From positions 1 to 44,935 of the forward strand of contig NZ_JBQCJW010000029.1 of NCBI RefSeq assembly GCF_051967575.1: 44,935 nucleotides of DNA, written 5' to 3'. The notes beneath the pieces were generated by a model that made no database searches, was not told where the DNA came from, and saw only the letters and a program-made list of their open reading frames with translations. Source of the DNA: Solibacillus silvestris_B (GTDB lineage Bacteria; Bacillota; Bacilli; Bacillales_A; Planococcaceae). Positions 41,702-44,935 of the stretch are shown piece by piece (the first letter of the stretch is position 1; each line of letters begins with the position of its first letter). Made by a program: the position numbers and the translations under genes.

Positions 41702-42040
41702 ATGGAATCGTTAATGATTGTGCTTGTCGGCATACTGGTGGCAGTCGCTACATATTTAATCCTCTCTCGTAGTGTTATACGTGTTATTGTCGGGACTGCC
41801 ATTTTATCGCATGCCGTTCACTTGTTGTTGTTGACGGTAGGGGGCTTGAAAAAAGGAAGTGTGCCATTATTGGGTCAAGCGGCAGCTCCGTTTACCGATG
41901 CATTGCCACAGGCGTTAATTTTAACGGCGATTGTAATTAGCTTTGCAGTCACTGCATTTTTGCTCGTGCTTGCCTATCGTATGTATTTAACGAATGGAAC
42001 CGATGATCTAGGGGAGCTTGGAGGGTCATCAGATGAATAA
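41702..42040 (+). CDS. mrpC: Na+/H+ antiporter subunit MrpC
   Basis: A 113-residue membrane subunit, the same length as in B. subtilis. NuoK-like: LMIVLVGILVAVATYLILSRSVIRVIVGTAILSHAVHLLLLTVGG, then ALPQALILTAIVISFAVTAFLLVLAYRMYL and the acidic end DDLGELGGSSDE. The ATG at 41702 follows GAGG by nine bases. It starts two bases after the mrpB stop and overlaps mrpD by 8 bp. Confidence 0.95.
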   Translation: MESLMIVLVGILVAVATYLILSRSVIRVIVGTAILSHAVHLLLLTVGGLKKGSVPLLGQAAAPFTDALPQALILTAIVISFAVTAFLLVLAYRMYLTNGTDDLGELGGSSDE

Positions 42041-43517
42041 TATTATTGTATTACCATTAATTGTGCCGATAATTACGGCCGCATTATTAGTATTTTTAAA
42101 TAACAATATTAAACTACAGCGGATTGTAAGTTTAATTACGATGATTTTTGTTGCGGGGGTTTCTGTTGTATTATTGCAGCTCATTCAAACGGAAGGGATT
42201 ATGCGCCTCGACTTCAGTGGATGGCTGCCGCCGTTCGGTATTTTATTTGTAGCGGATTCCTTTTCTGTGCTGCTTGTATTGACGGCAAGTATTGTCACGG
42301 CAATTTGTTTAATTTATGCGTTTTCAACGATTGGAGAGCGCCATGAAAAAATGTATTTTTATCCATTTGTATTGTTTTTGATTGCCGGGGTAAATGGCTC
42401 GTTTTTAACTGGCGATATTTTCAACTTATTTGTATGTTTTGAAGTAATGCTCCTTGCGTCATATGTGCTTGTCGCTTTAGGCGGGGAAAAGGTTCAGCTG
42501 CGCGAGTCCATCAAGTATGTATTAATTAATGTTGTGGCATCATGGATATTTCTGGTGGCGCTTGCTTACTTGTACGGAACATTGAAGACGCTTAATATCG
42601 CGCATATTGCACAGCGCGTGGCAGAGGCGGGACAAGATCCATTGCTAACAGTTGTAGCGCTTATTTTTCTGATTGTTTTTGCTTTAAAAGCCGGGTTGCT
42701 GCTGTTTTTCTGGCTGCCGGGTTCCTACAGTGTGCCACCGACAGCTGTGCAAGCATTATTTGCTGCATTGTTAACAAAAGTCGGCATGTATGCATTATTC
42801 CGTACATTTACGCTCATGTTCCCACTGCAGCCGGAAGTAACGCACACAGTCATCGGTGTAATGGCAGGGCTAACGATTATTGCTGGATGTATGGGGGCAT
42901 TATCGGGCCGGGATGTCAGGACGATTGCTACATATAACGTCATTATAAGTGTCGGATTTATATTAATAGCACTTGCAGTCGGCACAGAACAATCGATGGC
43001 GGGCGCAGTTTATTATTTAATGCATGATATGCTTGCAAAGGCATTGCTGTTTTTACTTATTGGAACGATGGTGCTCGTGACTGGCGAAGTTGTCGTGAAA
43101 AATATGAATGGTTTAATTCGGATTTACCCGCTATTTGGATGGCTGTACTTCATTACGATGTGTGCACTTGTCGGTATACCGCCATTAAGCGGCTTCATCG
43201 GAAAAGTGCTCATAGGTCAAGGGGCCATTGAAACAGAGGCATACATCCTATTAGCGCTGGCGTTTGGTTCGAGTATAATTGTCCTCTATTCATTGCTCCG
43301 CATTTTCCTAGCATCGTTTTTTGGGGAAACATCCATTAATGAAGAGGACAAAAAACCGATTCCGCTTGGAGCGATGGTGTCATTTATATTATTGGCGGCT
43401 TGTATAGTAGGTTTAGGAGTTGGCGCCGAGGGATTGGCTGCCTATGTACAGGATGCAGCGTATACATTATCGAATCCTTCCGTGTACATTGAAGCGGTTT
43501 TAAATACGAATAGATAA
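42033..43517 (+). CDS. mrpD: Na+/H+ antiporter subunit MrpD
   Basis: A 494-residue NuoN/L-like antiporter subunit. It has FNLFVCFEVMLLASYVLVALGGEKVQLRESIKYVLINVVASWIF, holding the conserved Glu, and LKAGLLLFFWLPGSYSVPPTAVQALFAALLTKVGMYALFR with lysines of the proton path. LMHDMLAKALLFLLIG and CALVGIPPLSGFIGK follow. The ATG at 42033 follows GGAGG by eight bases, inside the end of mrpC. With MrpA it forms the proton-translocating core. Confidence 0.95.
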   Translation: MNNIIVLPLIVPIITAALLVFLNNNIKLQRIVSLITMIFVAGVSVVLLQLIQTEGIMRLDFSGWLPPFGILFVADSFSVLLVLTASIVTAICLIYAFSTIGERHEKMYFYPFVLFLIAGVNGSFLTGDIFNLFVCFEVMLLASYVLVALGGEKVQLRESIKYVLINVVASWIFLVALAYLYGTLKTLNIAHIAQRVAEAGQDPLLTVVALIFLIVFALKAGLLLFFWLPGSYSVPPTAVQALFAALLTKVGMYALFRTFTLMFPLQPEVTHTVIGVMAGLTIIAGCMGALSGRDVRTIATYNVIISVGFILIALAVGTEQSMAGAVYYLMHDMLAKALLFLLIGTMVLVTGEVVVKNMNGLIRIYPLFGWLYFITMCALVGIPPLSGFIGKVLIGQGAIETEAYILLALAFGSSIIVLYSLLRIFLASFFGETSINEEDKKPIPLGAMVSFILLAACIVGLGVGAEGLAAYVQDAAYTLSNPSVYIEAVLNTNR

Positions 43518-43531
43518 AGGAGGGTGGGCAC

Positions 43532-44014
43532 ATGTTAGGCCAATTTATTATTAACTTGTTTATCGCGGCGCTATGGTTTTTATTAAAGGATGATCCAAAT
43601 GCCGATTTTACGACATTCATGTCAGGCTTTTTAGTCGGCACATTGATTTTATATGCAATGCATCGATTTTTCGGGACACAGTTTTATTTGCGCCGTGTAT
43701 TAAAGATTATTAAGCTCATCCTTTTATTTATTCAAGAGCTGCTTTTATCAAGTGTTTCTGTGCTGAAGCAAATATTGGACCCGCAGTTGAAAATTACACC
43801 GGGTATTTTCACATATGAAACAAAACTAAAAGGGGATTACCAAATTACAACATTGGCGCTGTTATTAACATTGACGCCGGGATCTGTTGTAATGGAAGTT
43901 TCGGAAGATGGCAGTACGTTTTATATTCATGCAATGGATATAGAGGAATCGAAGGAAACGGTACTACGTTCAATCGGAAAGTTTGAACATGCCATTTTGG
44001 AGGTGACACAATGA
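43532..44014 (+). CDS. mrpE: Na+/H+ antiporter subunit MrpE
   Basis: A 160-residue subunit of the MnhE/MrpE family. The N-terminal half holds two or three helices (MLGQFIINLFIAALWFLLKDDPN, FMSGFLVGTLILYAMHRFFG), then YLRRVLKIIKLILLFIQELLLSSVSVLKQIL. A cytoplasmic domain with LALLLTLTPGSVVMEVSEDGSTFYIHAMD completes it, and the TLTPGSV motif is family-typical. AGGAGG lies eight bases before the ATG. The stop overlaps the mrpF start by ATGA. Confidence 0.95.
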   Translation: MLGQFIINLFIAALWFLLKDDPNADFTTFMSGFLVGTLILYAMHRFFGTQFYLRRVLKIIKLILLFIQELLLSSVSVLKQILDPQLKITPGIFTYETKLKGDYQITTLALLLTLTPGSVVMEVSEDGSTFYIHAMDIEESKETVLRSIGKFEHAILEVTQ

Positions 44015-44295
44015 TCGATACGATTTTAAAGGCGGCGCTTGTTTTATTTATGGTGGCGATTGCCCTTACCCTTTACCGCGTTATTAAAGGGCCATCGCTG
44101 CCTGATCGAGCAATCGCACTCGATACGATCGGCGTGAATTTAATTTCCGCGATTGCCATCGTGTCCATCGTATTAAAAACAAAAGCATTTTTAGAGGCTA
44201 TTTTAATTTTGGGGATTTTGGCGTTTATCGGAACGATTGCATTCTCGAAATATATAGAAAGAGGTGTCATCGTTGAGCGTAAATCAGCTGATTGA
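44011..44295 (+). CDS. mrpF: Na+/H+ antiporter subunit MrpF
   Basis: A 94-residue subunit with about three hydrophobic helices. The family segments LYRVIKGPSLPDRAIALDTIGVNLISAIAI and KAFLEAILILGILAFIGTIAFSKYIERG are seen; the GPSxxDRxxAxD motif is diagnostic of MrpF. The ATG at 44011 shares ATGA with the mrpE stop, so translation is coupled. It overlaps mrpG by 23 bp. Confidence 0.95.
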   Translation: MIDTILKAALVLFMVAIALTLYRVIKGPSLPDRAIALDTIGVNLISAIAIVSIVLKTKAFLEAILILGILAFIGTIAFSKYIERGVIVERKSAD

Positions 44296-44686
44296 GTTAA
44301 TGGCGGCACTGTTTATTTTATTGGGTGCAATTGTGAGTGTTATTAGCGCATTCGGAATGATTCGTTTACCGGATGTATATACGCGCTCACACGCTGCAAC
44401 AAAAAGTGCGACACTCTCGGTTTTGCTCTGTTTATTCGGCGGGTTTGTTTACTTTTGGATACATGATGGCTATGTGAGTATTCGCTTAATTTTAGGCATT
44501 ATTTTTGTATTTATTACGGCACCTGTTTCAGGGCATTTAGTATGTCGCGCTGCGTATCGTTCACGTGTACCTTTAGGAGAAGGGTCTGGAGATGATGCAT
44601 TGAACGAGATTCTTTTCAGTGAAGAAAATTTGCAGGTGAAAGCAGAAGTAGAGGCAACGCTGAAGGAAATGAAAGAACAAGGATAA
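44273..44686 (+). CDS. mrpG: Na+/H+ antiporter subunit MrpG
   Basis: A 137-residue subunit. It has MAALFILLGAIVSVISAFGMIRLPDVYTRSHAATKSATLSVLLCLFGGF, where the RLPDVYTRxHAATKSATLG pattern marks MrpG/MnhG. VFITAPVSGHLVCRAAYRSRVPL follows and the protein ends in a charged tail. I use the TTG at 44273, eight bases after AGAGG; a GTG at 44264 would sit directly against that site. The last gene of the operon, ending before a strong terminator. Confidence 0.93.
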   Translation: MSVNQLIELMAALFILLGAIVSVISAFGMIRLPDVYTRSHAATKSATLSVLLCLFGGFVYFWIHDGYVSIRLILGIIFVFITAPVSGHLVCRAAYRSRVPLGEGSGDDALNEILFSEENLQVKAEVEATLKEMKEQG

Positions 44687-44689
44687 AAG

Positions 44690-44730
44690 CATTTTAAAAG
44701 TGATATATGTCGCTTTTGAAATGTTTTTTT
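44690..44730 (+). terminator. Terminator of the mrp operon
   Basis: CATTTTAAAAGTG (44690-44702) pairs with CGCTTTTGAAATG (44711-44723), 13 pairs with two G-U, and an 8-nt loop. Seven T follow at 44724-44730. Confidence 0.9.
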
Positions 44731-44754
44731 GTTTTGAAGGAAACTATAGATTTT

Positions 44755-44893
44755 GGCAATGTAGATAACTTCATAAAAAAGTGTTGTCCTCGTCCAGGCA
44801 AAACGCGTCAACTCCTCGCACCATTAGGCCCCACCACGCAAAAGAAGGGCACTGAAAATCGAGGGCACTGAAAAAGTCCCTTAGGCACAAGTG
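44755..44893. repeat. Short direct repeats of unusual composition at the right end
   Basis: AGGGCACTGAAAA occurs at 44846-44858 and again at 44862-44874, in a 16-bp step. The second copy is followed by AGTCCCTT, which pairs with AAGGGCACT upstream to make an inverted repeat. The stretch from about 44785 to 44840 is richer in C and G than the neighbouring DNA. It contains no reading frame that I would call. It may be the end of an insertion element or a dispersed intergenic repeat; I cannot tell which from this window. Confidence 0.35.
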
Positions 44894-44935
44894 AGAGAGT
44901 ACAGGAACGAAAATTCGTTCCTGTACTCTCTTTTT
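44894..44935 (+). terminator. Very strong terminator at the right edge
   Basis: AGAGAGTACAGGAACGAA (44894-44911) is perfectly complementary to 44914-44931: 18 pairs with only two unpaired A between the arms. A T-run follows to the window edge. The minus direction has no T-run, so it acts on the plus strand. No gene lies between it and the mrp terminator. Confidence 0.85.

Noticed and set aside
42028..42038. The same 11-bp palindrome as the lutA operator (TCATCAGATGA) in the mrp operon
   Set aside because: It coincides with the mrpC/mrpD gene junction, between the mrpD ribosome site and its start codon. It is explained by coding and initiation constraints, so it is probably chance.

Overview
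This is a low-G+C Firmicute chromosome segment. Strong AGGAGG-type ribosome sites, Bacillus-type operons (yxlEFG-like, lutABC/lutR, rhaEW-B-M-A, mrpA-G) and ATGA coupling point to Bacillales. Solibacillus/Lysinibacillus (Planococcaceae) is my best guess, by gene style only. No rRNA, tRNA, CRISPR array, prophage or intact insertion sequence was seen.

Layout. (1) 1-3.8 kb: a LytTR-type regulator cut by the window edge, read divergently from isocitrate lyase (aceA), then a glyoxylate-type class V aminotransferase. (2) 3.8-9 kb: a 13-14 repeat Sel1 protein, adenine deaminase, a GT2 glycosyltransferase whose DxD motif is altered, and a YkvA-like DUF1232 protein. (3) 9-14.3 kb: an argininosuccinate-lyase-like enzyme translationally coupled to a BadF-type sugar kinase, an acetyltransferase plus EamA exporter pair, and a PfkB kinase. 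(4) 14.3-14.7 kb: a non-coding array whose short core recurs every 21 bp. (5) 14.8-20.6 kb: an XRE regulator with a yxlEFG-like ABC module, a HEPN-like/CBS protein overlapping tail-to-tail with a YetF-type membrane protein, and a fosmidomycin-resistance-type MFS exporter. (6) 20.7-34 kb: an L-rhamnose locus. A catabolic operon (rhaEW-rhaB-rhaM-rhaA-deoR) and a rhamnose-type ABC importer operon diverge from one control region; an AraC regulator and an arabinose-isomerase-like protein flank them. (7) 34-37.8 kb: lutABC with its FadR-type regulator. (8) 37.9-44.7 kb: a stand-alone KdpD-type USP protein divergent from a complete mrpABCDEFG Na+/H+ antiporter operon. The right end holds short repeats and a very strong terminator.

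How it fits together. Rhamnose enters by the ABC importer and is epimerised (RhaM), isomerised (RhaA), phosphorylated (RhaB), then cleaved and oxidised (RhaEW) to dihydroxyacetone phosphate and L-lactate. L-lactate is the substrate of the adjacent LutABC. The two loci therefore make one route from rhamnose to glycolysis and pyruvate. AceA makes glyoxylate, which the neighbouring aminotransferase may convert to glycine. The least explained items are the 21-bp array, the lyase/BadF pair, the HEPN-CBS protein, the second isomerase at the rhamnose locus and the USP protein facing mrp.
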